Made by a program: the position numbers and the translations under genes. From assembly GCA_034666985.1 (NCBI GenBank), contig JAXDKS010000066.1:39499-103498 (forward strand): a DNA stretch of 64,000 nucleotides. The letters are read 5' to 3'. This DNA comes from DATARR01 sp034666985. GTDB taxonomy: Bacteria > Acidobacteriota > Thermoanaerobaculia > Multivoradales > UBA5704. Below, in pieces: positions 8,748 through 17,201 of the stretch (its first letter is position 1; every line of letters begins with the position of its first letter). Under the pieces are notes generated by a model. That model had not been told where the DNA came from, did no database searches, and saw only the letters and a list, made by a program, of their open reading frames with translations.

Positions 8748-9344
8748 ATGTTAATGCAAACGTTCGGTCAGATGATATGGCTGCCGGTCTCGCTATTCGC
8801 CCGCTGGATGGATCTGCTCGCGATGGCGATGCCGCAGCCGTGCTTCCAGGGGCAGGCCCCGAACGGGTCCGTAAATGCTCCGGGAATGGGGTTCCCTGGG
8901 AGTGGAACATACGGAGACAACCCATGGGCGCAGAGGCATGGCGCCATCAAGGAAGGCAAGGAGGAACGAAACATGTCTGATCGCTGCTGCTGTGACAACG
9001 ACCACGGAATGGTCAAGCTGGTGGAGTACACAATCGTCTCGATCAAACGTTGTGATGAGAGGATCCTTTACAAGAGCGAGATCATTGAGACGGAAGACAT
9101 GAGCGAAGAGGCGTTCGCCACCTGGGTGGTCGCGCTCTACCTGCAGGAACCTGGGATCCACGTGCCCCACGAGGACAAGAAATATCTCCGGGTCTACCAC
9201 CACGTCCTCCAGGAGTGGCCGCGCCAGAAGGAGGACTGCTGCGAGGACCGGCAGGTTCACGTCCTGCGCGGGATCGAAAAGGCGATCCGCAATCTGACGC
9301 GGCATGTGGGCGGGGAGCTCGAGGAAGCTCCGGCTCCCTCGTAG
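8748..9344 (+). CDS. Hypothetical protein with hydrophobic N-terminal module and soluble charged domain
   Basis: 198 aa from the ATG at 8748 (GGAGG 11 nt upstream). The N-terminus reads FGQMIWLPVSLFARWMDLLAMAMP and resembles the module opening the proteins at 5192 and 5735. After a Gly/Pro linker, a charged domain starts at about residue 76 with MSDRCCCDNDHG and ends with the helical VLRGIEKAIRNLTRHVGGEL. A second in-frame ATG at 8973 has its own strong Shine-Dalgarno (AAGGAGG), so a 123-aa soluble form may also be made. The domain is not recognised. It is the last gene of the tightly spaced UbiB block. Confidence 0.6.
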   Translation: MLMQTFGQMIWLPVSLFARWMDLLAMAMPQPCFQGQAPNGSVNAPGMGFPGSGTYGDNPWAQRHGAIKEGKEERNMSDRCCCDNDHGMVKLVEYTIVSIKRCDERILYKSEIIETEDMSEEAFATWVVALYLQEPGIHVPHEDKKYLRVYHHVLQEWPRQKEDCCEDRQVHVLRGIEKAIRNLTRHVGGELEEAPAPS

Positions 9345-9493
9345 CCGCTGGGAGCCGTAGGGCTGGCTACGGTTGCGTGCAGGTCGTGGCTGGCTGGGCA
9401 GGTGCTCGCAAAGCGCCGCTTGAGCCCATGCCAGTCGTCGAGAGCGTGAAGCTGTCTCGAAACAGGACAAGCTCAAAGAAAGGAGAAGTCAAA

Positions 9494-10207
9494 ATGGCTC
9501 AATATCCTAAGACGCTGGTCGGCGCGCTTGAGCAGATTTCCCGGACTTTCGAGGTATCGCTGGGGCGTGTCACGGAAGCCATCAATGGAATTGGTGGCGG
9601 TGAGCAATTGGAAGTCTACAAGGCAGCCATCAGCGATCCTCGTGAAGAGGTCCTTCTCTGCTACACGGTGGGGACTCTGGAGTTCGTGCCTTACAACAAC
9701 CACGGCAAAGAGGAACGCTATGGGCTGCTGGACATGGGGCTGTATACGCTTCAGGGAGAGTTGAACGGACGATATCAGGTCATCTGGCAGCCGGACCCGA
9801 ACCTCCCACCCAGTGATCTCTACAAGCGTCCACCGGAATATACCGGGCCGTGGGATGAGGTCGTCGAGCCCATCCCGAAGCCGATGATCCGTGCCAACTC
9901 GAACGCGTCCTATCGCTTCGATAATGAAGGGGGCACGATCTACGCGACGGGACCAGCCAATCTCCTGCTTGTGCCTTTCAAGGACGGTTCACAGATCTTC
10001 CAGGTGTCGGTTTGCTCCTATGTCACCGGGGGAAGCGGGAGGTTCAAAGGATGCTCTGGAGTCAATACTGCCTTGGGCTCGTCCTTCGTGCCCAAGGGAG
10101 TCAACATCGTCGATCTTCCTTTCGGCACGAAGGTGCCTGGAGTCACAGTCTCGACCTTCCGGATCGTGACCGCCGAATTCATTGGCGAATCGGCGAAGAA
10201 AAAATAA
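9494..10207 (+). CDS. Hypothetical protein with GSGRFKG beta-barrel-type motif
   Basis: 237 aa; the ATG at 9494 follows AAAGGAG at the proper distance and is preferred over an in-frame ATG at 9428. The N-terminal half is unfamiliar (TLVGALEQISRTFEVSLGRV...). The second half contains alternating polar/hydrophobic strands and the motif GGSGRFKGCSG. That motif is typical of allene-oxide-cyclase-like, dirigent or DUF3224-type small beta-barrels. The same motif recurs in the next two genes, so this run probably arose from one barrel family. No signal peptide is seen, and the C-terminus is Lys-rich. Codon usage is visibly less GC-biased than in the upstream block. Function unknown. Confidence 0.6.
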   Translation: MAQYPKTLVGALEQISRTFEVSLGRVTEAINGIGGGEQLEVYKAAISDPREEVLLCYTVGTLEFVPYNNHGKEERYGLLDMGLYTLQGELNGRYQVIWQPDPNLPPSDLYKRPPEYTGPWDEVVEPIPKPMIRANSNASYRFDNEGGTIYATGPANLLLVPFKDGSQIFQVSVCSYVTGGSGRFKGCSGVNTALGSSFVPKGVNIVDLPFGTKVPGVTVSTFRIVTAEFIGESAKKK

Positions 10208-10253
10208 AACCATAGCCTGCTGGTAACCGCAAGGAGAAGAGGAGAAGAAGTTA

Positions 10254-11045
10254 ATGCCGACAGCATTTTTCAGAGACAAGCGCAAGCCCGGCATAACGCG
10301 AGAGAAATACGAGCGGTGGGTGATCGACTTCGTGTATCCACATGTGGAGAAGATCCCAAGCGTGGTGTCACAGCGCATCTATCAAATAGAAGGCGCGCTG
10401 TTCGGTGAAAAAACCTACGATGTGATGGAAGTCATCACCTTCACCAACCTCGAAGACTACCTCTATGACCTCCAGCACAATCCGGCTGCCAAGGCCATTG
10501 CGGAAGAACTGCCCCACTACGTCGAGGTGCTAGATATGGACTACGGAACCTTCATTCCGCCCGGGGTGTCCCGTGAGGGGGAACCTGACCGACCACGGCG
10601 CGAGGTTACGAAGAAGTGGCTGACGGCGCAGCACATCATCGAGCCCGTTCAGTTTGAGATCCCGACCCTGCCGGGCCACATCGTGGGAGCTGGCCGGAGT
10701 GGGGGGATGGGGATTTTCGAGGACAACGAGGAGAGAGACAGGTATGCTAGCTTAGCCATCCGTTTCTTGGTGGACATGACGAATGACACAGGCCTCCACT
10801 GGCTCTACACGGTCTACGAGTTTGAGGACGGCTCCACGTTCGTAACCCTAGGGCAGGGGACCACGACTTCGATCAACGATGGCAAGGGCGCTCTGTTCAA
10901 AGGCACGCTCACGTTCGAGCACGGTAGCGGCAGATTCGAGGGGATCAAAGGTGTGGGGAGCTATGAAGGAAGGAGGCTGGCGTCCTTCGTCGCCGAGGCG
11001 GAGACCTATTTGGACGTCGTCGCGACTTACAGCTTGCCTGATTGA
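10254..11045 (+). CDS. Two-domain protein: EthD/ABM-like barrel plus GSGRFEG beta-barrel
   Basis: 263 aa; the ATG at 10254 is preceded by repeated AGGAGAAGAGGAGAAG. Residues 1-105 (KPGITREKYERWVIDFVYPHVEKIP..., ending DMDYGTFIPPG) look like a dimeric alpha-beta barrel of the EthD/antibiotic-monooxygenase type. Residues about 120-263 form a second domain with GTLTFEHGSGRFEGIKGVGSY, the beta-barrel motif shared with both flanking genes. Small barrels of these families bind or rearrange hydrophobic molecules, but no catalytic residues can be assigned here. The domain fusion is unusual. Its order within the three-gene barrel run suggests a shared substrate. Confidence 0.6.
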   Translation: MPTAFFRDKRKPGITREKYERWVIDFVYPHVEKIPSVVSQRIYQIEGALFGEKTYDVMEVITFTNLEDYLYDLQHNPAAKAIAEELPHYVEVLDMDYGTFIPPGVSREGEPDRPRREVTKKWLTAQHIIEPVQFEIPTLPGHIVGAGRSGGMGIFEDNEERDRYASLAIRFLVDMTNDTGLHWLYTVYEFEDGSTFVTLGQGTTTSINDGKGALFKGTLTFEHGSGRFEGIKGVGSYEGRRLASFVAEAETYLDVVATYSLPD

Positions 11046-11166
11046 GACGAATGAGCCCACCTTGCTGCCGGACCCACTTCGCTCACGGTCGAGACTGGCC
11101 GAGGGACGCCGCACAGCCTCTGAAGCAACTCACGAGGCTGGCCTCACCGGTGCTTAAGGGGTGATT

Positions 11167-12525
11167 ATGGATAAAGAGCAAGCTGCTCAGAAGCGAAATG
11201 CGGGAGTGACTCCCCAACAGCCCGAGACCGAGGCGACGAAGGCCGCTCCTGCTGGGGGCAGCGCCTCCCTGCCATTCCCTCTGCCCCCGACGTTCCCGCC
11301 GGGAGTGAACCCGGAGACCTACCGTATCGCGGAGGTGACGGACCTTCTCCGGCGGGCGGCCTATTTTTCCCTATTCTCGATTCATAACCCGGGTGCTCCC
11401 AACCAGGTCTACACACTGCCGGGCAACCCCAACGCCCTCGTGGGCCTCCGGGTAAACGAGAACACGCATCGTTTTGACATCCTTGTCGAGATGCCCGGTT
11501 GCGGGGGCGGCTTGCGGGCGGTCAATGAGGTCGGCCAACTTGCTGCTCACGTGAACATCGACTGGCTGGTCATCCCGGACGGCTTCTACGCCGCGCCGGA
11601 CCGGCAACCCCCACCTACACCGCTCAACCCCATGCAGTCGCAGCGCTTCACCATGATGAATGGCTCGTTCACATTCGTTGACAGCGACGGGAGCGGCATC
11701 CGGGGATTCGGCAGCGGGAGAACGTTCCCGGGTCTGTCCGGAAGCGAGCCAGTCCTCTTCATCGGCGCCAACATCGATGCCCTCGAGGGCTTCGGAAAGC
11801 TCCAGGGCTTGCACGGCAACGTCGTGGTCAACGGTTTCATTCAACCGCCGCAGAACCTCTTCATCAACGTCATGATGCGGGTGATGGACCCGGACGGGTG
11901 CCTGCTCACCAACCGCCGTCTCACGCCGCTCGAGCCCATCCCGAACCCGGACCCAACGAGCGTCTTCATGACGTTTCTCGGTGAGCCGGACCCCGACGAG
12001 CCGACGACTCTCAACATCGGTCCGGACGGCCGCCTCACGGGCTCGAACGTCCACGAACGCCTGCGGCTCGTCCACATCGGCTTCGATCTGGGCCGGGATG
12101 ACCAGGGCCTGCGCAGCAGGACCGAGGTCGGGCCGGTGATCGCCAAGCTCAAGACCACCTTGCTGTTCAATCCGCTCGACCCGGTGACACCGGGCACGGC
12201 GGAGGCTCCCATCCCTTATCAGACCCGCTCTGGGGAGTTCTCCTTTTTCGATCAGAACCGGCAGGTCTTCGCCACGGCAGCGGCGGACATCGTAGAAGGC
12301 CGGGCCTTCACGACCAACTTGCCTGGAGCGCCGATGCCGGTCTTCCGAATGGTTGGCTTCGGCCCTTTGCTCTCGGGCACCGGCACGTTCCAAGGGATCT
12401 CGGGCATGCTCTCGATGAACGGCGCCGTGAGCGTCTTTCCGCGGACTTTGTCAAACTTGTACGTCTTTCGGATCAACGACCCGGACGGCCGGTTCCGCGC
12501 TGCGGTTCGCAAGTCCTGGTCCTGA
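11167..12525 (+). CDS. Large protein with repeated beta-barrel-type GxGxFxGI motifs
   Basis: 452 aa from the ATG at 11167 (AAGGGGTG just upstream; a GTG at 11161 is an alternative). After a Pro/Ala-rich disordered N-terminus (about residues 1-45) the protein appears to contain two related halves. One carries DSDGSGIRGFGSGRTFPG followed by FGKLQGLHGNVVVNG, the other GTGTFQGISGMLSMNGAVSV. Both are followed by a phrase of the type 'v(M/R)(V/I)xDPDG'. This internal duplication relates it to the smaller barrel proteins upstream. There is no signal peptide and no recognised enzyme motif. It may bind a hydrophobic ligand; function unknown. Confidence 0.6.
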   Translation: MDKEQAAQKRNAGVTPQQPETEATKAAPAGGSASLPFPLPPTFPPGVNPETYRIAEVTDLLRRAAYFSLFSIHNPGAPNQVYTLPGNPNALVGLRVNENTHRFDILVEMPGCGGGLRAVNEVGQLAAHVNIDWLVIPDGFYAAPDRQPPPTPLNPMQSQRFTMMNGSFTFVDSDGSGIRGFGSGRTFPGLSGSEPVLFIGANIDALEGFGKLQGLHGNVVVNGFIQPPQNLFINVMMRVMDPDGCLLTNRRLTPLEPIPNPDPTSVFMTFLGEPDPDEPTTLNIGPDGRLTGSNVHERLRLVHIGFDLGRDDQGLRSRTEVGPVIAKLKTTLLFNPLDPVTPGTAEAPIPYQTRSGEFSFFDQNRQVFATAAADIVEGRAFTTNLPGAPMPVFRMVGFGPLLSGTGTFQGISGMLSMNGAVSVFPRTLSNLYVFRINDPDGRFRAAVRKSWS

Positions 12526-12543
12526 AAAGCCCGGGTGATCCGC

Positions 12544-13815
12544 ATGTCAGGAACCCTCAGCGCCACCACGCCGGTGCCGGATGCGGTGAGCCCGTCGCCC
12601 GCGGCCGAGCAGGCCCTCCTCGCGAGTGCTGAGGCTTACTTGGCCCGAGGTGTGGCGCTCAAACGGTGGTGGGACGAAGGGGGGGCATCGGCTCCCTCGT
12701 CCCGGAAGTTCACTCTCACACGAACCTTCAACCAGCCGGACGCGAGCTTCGGATTTTTCGGCGAGGCTCCGGTCGAAGGCCGGAGGATGCCGGTGATGGG
12801 CAACTTCCAGACCCTGCTCTATGATCGGCCCAAGTCGCCTCAGCTCGACCTGGAGCGGGCAGCACAATGGATGCGGGACCAGATACGCGAGTTCGTCCTA
12901 CATTACTTCATGCGGATCAGCTCCTTCGCGTTGCCCCAAGACGTCACCGACCGCGGGCGGTCTGAGCCGCCTCTCTTTCTGCGTCCTTTCAGCCTGTGCT
13001 CCGGTGGCTCTGCGCAGCGCCAGGGCTTCGGGTTCTCTCAGCTCTACTATAAGCGACGGCACACCGGGGAGATCGGCGCCTTCCCACCCGGGCAGCGGTC
13101 CGCCATCGTCGACCTGCGGCGGATCGGGGCGGATTTCGAGTGGATCATCCTCTACGTCGAGCTCTTCGGCTTCGAGATCACCTATATGCCGTTGGGATCG
13201 GATGGGCCACGGCTCACCCTGCCGTTGCCTGAGGGGAGCTATCTCATCGTGTCGCGCGACTTTGTCCTGCACCAGGAGAATCCGGAGCCGGGGGTCCTGG
13301 GACGGTATGGCTTCGGCTACGCCTTTCTCAAAAACCCCACGCCGGGTCTCCTCGCCTATGGCCCGGGAGAGTTCGACGCGGCTTTCGAGACCATCGACTT
13401 CCAGGTCCTCGCGAACGGCCGAGTGCAACTCGACATGGCCTTCGTGGTCAATCGTCCCGAGAGGATTCTGAGCCTCTCCCTGAACCCGCTGCAATGGGGG
13501 TTACAACTGGCTGACTGGATGTCGCTGGGGACGGCTACCCGCTTTCTGCCCGCCTTCGGTCCAGCGGTGTCAGGGCTGGCCAGTGGCGATCCGGTCTTCT
13601 CCTTCATCGCCCTGGCCAATCTGATGACCGGGGGGCTCGCGGCGCGGGAGCTGTGCATCTCCCGTATCCAGTTGGAGAAGAGCTTCCTGGCGACACACTT
13701 CATGCAGCACTACACCATGGCCACCGGATCGCTGCTGACCTGGCGGCAGATCCCGGACTGGCTCGCGCCGGAATCCGAGTTGCCGCGGTGGGTGGTGACA
13801 GGCGTGATCCTCTAG
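12544..13815 (+). CDS. Hypothetical protein, unknown family
   Basis: 423 aa from the ATG at 12544; a GTG at 12535 is an alternative, and neither has a strong ribosome-binding site. The sequence is rich in aromatic residues and predicted strands (GFGFSQLYYKRRHTGEIGAF, WIILYVELFGFEITYMPLG). It ends in a hydrophobic/helical part containing ATHFMQHYTMATGSLLTW. I considered a lipoxygenase or other oxylipin enzyme because of the context, but the required spaced His ligands are not visible. It lies 18 nt after the barrel gene and probably belongs to the same transcript. Not recognised. Confidence 0.5.
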   Translation: MSGTLSATTPVPDAVSPSPAAEQALLASAEAYLARGVALKRWWDEGGASAPSSRKFTLTRTFNQPDASFGFFGEAPVEGRRMPVMGNFQTLLYDRPKSPQLDLERAAQWMRDQIREFVLHYFMRISSFALPQDVTDRGRSEPPLFLRPFSLCSGGSAQRQGFGFSQLYYKRRHTGEIGAFPPGQRSAIVDLRRIGADFEWIILYVELFGFEITYMPLGSDGPRLTLPLPEGSYLIVSRDFVLHQENPEPGVLGRYGFGYAFLKNPTPGLLAYGPGEFDAAFETIDFQVLANGRVQLDMAFVVNRPERILSLSLNPLQWGLQLADWMSLGTATRFLPAFGPAVSGLASGDPVFSFIALANLMTGGLAARELCISRIQLEKSFLATHFMQHYTMATGSLLTWRQIPDWLAPESELPRWVVTGVIL

Positions 13816-13967
13816 CCCGCAGTCCACTAGCCCAAAGGCGCGGCGTGTCGCGGGCGTCCTTCCATACCCTGATCCCGGGTGGCGTCATCTGAGAAATTAC
13901 GGTACACTCAAGAGGATAAGGACGCCTCCTTGTGACATGGCATAAGGAGAAAACTGAGGAGGTTCAC

Positions 13968-14417
13968 ATGCCGAACATCGTGCACCGAATTGGCGTCGAG
14001 AACTCGAGCCCCGACAAACTCTACTCGGCGATCGCTACGCAGGAAGGCCTCTCTTCCTGGTGGACCGAGAGCGTCATCGGTGAGCCGAGGGTCGGGAGCG
14101 TCTTGCAGTTTCGATTTTCGAAGGGTGGTCCGGATTTCGAAGTCCTTGAGCTTACGCCGCCGAATCGCGTGCGGTGGAAGTGCGTGGCCGGTCCCGAGGA
14201 GTGGATTGACACGCACATCCATTTCGACGTCAAAGTCGAGGGCGGTGAGACTGCTCTCTACTTCAAGCACTGCGGGTGGCGGGAAGAAGTGCCCTTCATG
14301 CACCATTGCAGCACGCAATGGGCGTATTTTCTGATTGGCCTGAAAGCGCACCTCGAGGAGGACCAGGGCACCCCCTACGGTTCGCGGTTCAAACCGATCA
14401 GCCGGTGGTCCCGGTAA
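13968..14417 (+). CDS. SRPBCC (START/AHSA1-like) domain protein
   Basis: 149 aa; the ATG at 13968 sits behind a near-perfect GAGGAGGT ribosome-binding site. The pattern IVHRIGVENSSPDKLYSAIATQEGLSSWWTES, then GSVLQFRF, NRVRWKCV and LYFKHCGW is that of the AHSA1-type SRPBCC helix-grip fold, a deep hydrophobic cavity used for ligand binding or as a co-chaperone. The length is typical of single-domain members. A TACACT box at 13903-13908 lies 60 nt upstream and could be a -10 element, so this gene may begin a transcript that continues into the patatin genes. The ligand is unknown. Confidence 0.78.
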   Translation: MPNIVHRIGVENSSPDKLYSAIATQEGLSSWWTESVIGEPRVGSVLQFRFSKGGPDFEVLELTPPNRVRWKCVAGPEEWIDTHIHFDVKVEGGETALYFKHCGWREEVPFMHHCSTQWAYFLIGLKAHLEEDQGTPYGSRFKPISRWSR

Positions 14418-14490
14418 ATGAGGGGGCGTGAATCGTTTTTGGCCCCGGGAGCCTAGAGTCGCCAGCCCGTCTTTGCACTAATCTCGGCGA

Positions 14491-15732
14491 ATGGTCCGAG
14501 CCCTGGATCTCACCGGAGCCCGGCACGCCTTGGTCCTCTCCGGAGGTGGTGCGCGTGGCGCCTACGAGATTGGCGTTTTGAAGGCGCTGTTCAAAGGGGC
14601 CGCCTCGACCACGAAGGACCTGTCCATTACGCCGAGAGTCTTCACCGGCACTTCAGTCGGGGCCTACAACGCCGCGTTTCTCGCCCAGTTCGAAAACCCG
14701 GGAGCGGCCGCGGTCGACCACCTCGAGACGATCTGGCGCAGCCGTATCGCCAGCACGCTGGGAAGCTGTGGCAACGGTGTCTACCGGCTGCGCGCGGACC
14801 CGTCTCGGTTTCTGGATCCTGGATGTCTGTTGAACCCGCTGCAAATTTTCAGCAACCTGGGCCGCGACGCCTTTTGGTGGAGCGGGTATGCCGCCGCTTA
14901 CGCCCAGCAGTTCCTCACTTCGGACGGGCCGCTCCGGGTCCGGGTCCTCGAGTCGTTCAACCTCGCCGCCCTGTTCTCACGGGAGCCTCTCGAGTTTCTG
15001 CTCTCGGAAACGATCGACCTGTCTCGTCTGCGGACTTCGCCGAACGCTCTCGCCGTCGTGGTCTCCGACTGGCGCAACGGAGTGGCCAAGGTCTTCCGGA
15101 AGGCCGATGTGACGGATCGCCTGGGAACTGACGCCATTCTGGCCTCGGCCGCCATCCCGGGGATCTTTGCACCGGTCGATCTAGAGGGCACTTCCTACGT
15201 CGACGGTGGACTCCTCATGAACACACCGCTCAAACCTGCGATCGATGAGGGAGCCGATGTGTTGCATGTGATCTATGTTGACCCGGAGACCAACCACATC
15301 CCGTTTCCGGAGTTGCCGAACACGCTCGATACCTTCTACCGCATCTATACGATTCTCCTGGCGACACAGATCAATCACGATGCACGCTTCACGGCGACGA
15401 TCAATGAAGAGCTGGCGGCGCTGGTCTCCGCTCACGCCACCGCCCTGGGGAGGGAGCTTCCCGCGGTCCGAGCCAAACGGGCCGTAAAGTTGGGCCGTGC
15501 AGCTTCCGAAGGGATCCAGGGAGAGAAGCTCTATCGGCCGGTGGTCATCCACCGTTACCGGCCAAAGACCGACCTGCTGGGGGCCGAGGCCTTTTTGGAT
15601 TTCAGACTGTCGGTGATAGAAACATTCATTCAGCAAGGCTATGAGGATGCTGTCAACCACGACTGCGACCGTGAAGGGTGCGTTCTTCCGCCTAGCGTTC
15701 CGCCTGACGCTCCGGCTTGGCGGAGCGCTTGA
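14491..15732 (+). CDS. Patatin-like phospholipase (copy 1)
   Basis: 413 aa. It has the patatin oxyanion loop SGGGARGAYEIG (residues 17-28), the nucleophile elbow GTSVG with Ser55, and the catalytic Asp238 in DGGLLMNTPL, giving a complete Ser-Asp dyad. Such enzymes hydrolyse acyl chains from phospholipids or related lipids. It has no signal peptide, so it is probably cytoplasmic or membrane-surface acting. The tail, with paired Cys in HDCDREGCVLPP, is shared with the next gene and marks a common subfamily. The start has no Shine-Dalgarno, but a TAATCT box lies 6 nt before the ATG. It forms a tandem pair with the gene 12 nt downstream. Confidence 0.85.
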   Translation: MVRALDLTGARHALVLSGGGARGAYEIGVLKALFKGAASTTKDLSITPRVFTGTSVGAYNAAFLAQFENPGAAAVDHLETIWRSRIASTLGSCGNGVYRLRADPSRFLDPGCLLNPLQIFSNLGRDAFWWSGYAAAYAQQFLTSDGPLRVRVLESFNLAALFSREPLEFLLSETIDLSRLRTSPNALAVVVSDWRNGVAKVFRKADVTDRLGTDAILASAAIPGIFAPVDLEGTSYVDGGLLMNTPLKPAIDEGADVLHVIYVDPETNHIPFPELPNTLDTFYRIYTILLATQINHDARFTATINEELAALVSAHATALGRELPAVRAKRAVKLGRAASEGIQGEKLYRPVVIHRYRPKTDLLGAEAFLDFRLSVIETFIQQGYEDAVNHDCDREGCVLPPSVPPDAPAWRSA

Positions 15733-15744
15733 GGGGAGCGCCAG

Positions 15745-16971
15745 ATGACCGATCCCCAGGGAAGAGAGATCGGGTTGGTACTCTCGGGCGGCGGTGCAAA
15801 TGCCGCCTATGAGGTCGGCGTTCTCAAGGCACTGTTCAGCGGCAGGTCGGCGGCGACCGGCGGCGTGCCGCTCGCGCCAGAAATCTGCGCCGGCACCTCG
15901 GTCGGCTCCTTCAACGCGGCTTTCCTGGTCTCGCATTGGGACGAGTACGGTCCAGGGGTGGCCGGCAATCTCGAAACGGTGTGGCTTGAGAGGCTCTCCC
16001 ATGCAGGAGGCCTCGGCGGTCAGAATGGTGCTTTCCGTCTCCGTGGCAATCCGTTCTCTCTTTTCGACCCAGTGCGTTACCTGACGAATCCGCTCCAACC
16101 TTTTGTGGAGGCGGCGAGCGACGGCGCGTTCCTGTTTTGGGACGGGCTGAATCGTGCCGTTAACTTTGCCACCAATCGCGAGGTCAGCCTCCAGCAGCGT
16201 GTCGTAGATCTCTTTAACGTTGGCTCCTTTATCTCGATGGAGCCGCTCGAACAGACGGTCGGCGAGATGATCAACTTCAGTCGGATCCGCCGCTCCAGGA
16301 CGAAGCTGCGGATTCCGGCGACGAACTGGACGACGGGAAAGATGACGGTCTTCAAGAACAACGAGATGACCGACAGGCTCGGCCCACTCGCGATCCTCGC
16401 TTCGAGCTCCATTCCCGGGTTCTTTCCTCCGATCCTGATCGGCGCCGAACCTCACGTGGACGGCGGGGTGCTGATGCAAACACCGCTCCGGCTGGTGACC
16501 CGGAATGCGGAAGTCCTACACGTGATCTACCTCGATCCCGATGTCGAGAAGATCCCCTTGGGCACTCTGCAAAGCACGCTAGCCGCCGTCTATCGTCAGC
16601 AGACGATCGGGTGGGCGAAGTTGGTAAACGACGACATCGAAGACGCACGGGCAATCAACGAAGTGCTCAAAGTGCTCGACTGGGCCGGGAGGGGAAAGGA
16701 GGTTCCCGATGCGTACCTGCACTCCCTACCTGTGGGGCTGAGCAGGGTCTGGCAACGGGAGAAAGAAGCCCGGGAGAAGATCGGGGGTTCGTACAGGCTG
16801 CTGACCATTCATCGCTACCATCCGCGAGAGGATCTCAGCGGCGGCTCACTGGGAATACTGAACCTCGAGCGGGATCATGTCGAGGAACTGATCGAACGTG
16901 GATTCGAGGACGCCCTGGCACACAATTGCGAGGAGGCCGGTTGCGTCCTGCCGAACGGCCCTGTGGCATGA
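15745..16971 (+). CDS. Patatin-like phospholipase (copy 2)
   Basis: 408 aa, a paralogue of the preceding gene, with the ATG 12 nt after that stop and GGGGAG upstream. The nucleophile is Ser52 in GTSVG and the acidic partner is Asp239 in VDGGVLMQTPL. The oxyanion loop reads SGGGANAAYEVG: the usual Arg-Gly pair after GGG is replaced by Asn-Ala, a change that may alter or lower activity. It shares the family tail (HNCEEAGCVLPNG) with copy 1. The tandem arrangement suggests duplication followed by divergence, possibly giving a heteromer or different acyl preference. Confidence 0.82.
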   Translation: MTDPQGREIGLVLSGGGANAAYEVGVLKALFSGRSAATGGVPLAPEICAGTSVGSFNAAFLVSHWDEYGPGVAGNLETVWLERLSHAGGLGGQNGAFRLRGNPFSLFDPVRYLTNPLQPFVEAASDGAFLFWDGLNRAVNFATNREVSLQQRVVDLFNVGSFISMEPLEQTVGEMINFSRIRRSRTKLRIPATNWTTGKMTVFKNNEMTDRLGPLAILASSSIPGFFPPILIGAEPHVDGGVLMQTPLRLVTRNAEVLHVIYLDPDVEKIPLGTLQSTLAAVYRQQTIGWAKLVNDDIEDARAINEVLKVLDWAGRGKEVPDAYLHSLPVGLSRVWQREKEAREKIGGSYRLLTIHRYHPREDLSGGSLGILNLERDHVEELIERGFEDALAHNCEEAGCVLPNGPVA

Positions 16972-17201
16972 ACGGTCCTGCCGGTTCACGGCCGGACGAG
17001 GTCCCTGCTGCCGGTGCGTCCCCCGCCCGTCTCTCCGTCCAGGGGACGGCTGCGCTCTCGTCCCGGCGACGCCGGCGCGGGTCGGCTCGCTGCTCGCCGG
17101 CCGAAGCAGATTGCCGCCCCTGAACCCTTTTTGATCCCCCCAGCCTACACCCTTCCGCAGCAAGCCTTGCTTAAATCGTCGCACCCGTTCGAGGAGTTCG
17201 A
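16972..17201 (+). other. Intergenic gap between patatin block and CRTAC1 cluster
   Basis: 230 nt without a convincing gene. It is GC-rich up to about 17120, then T- and A-richer, ending in CGAGGAG just before the TTG start at 17202. It probably holds the promoter of the CRTAC1 cluster, but no clear -35/-10 pair was found. Confidence 0.5.

Noticed and set aside
12544..13815. Lipoxygenase, to complete an oxylipin pathway with allene-oxide-cyclase-like genes
   Set aside because: No spaced His cluster or C-terminal Ile ligand arrangement was visible and the protein is shorter than lipoxygenases.
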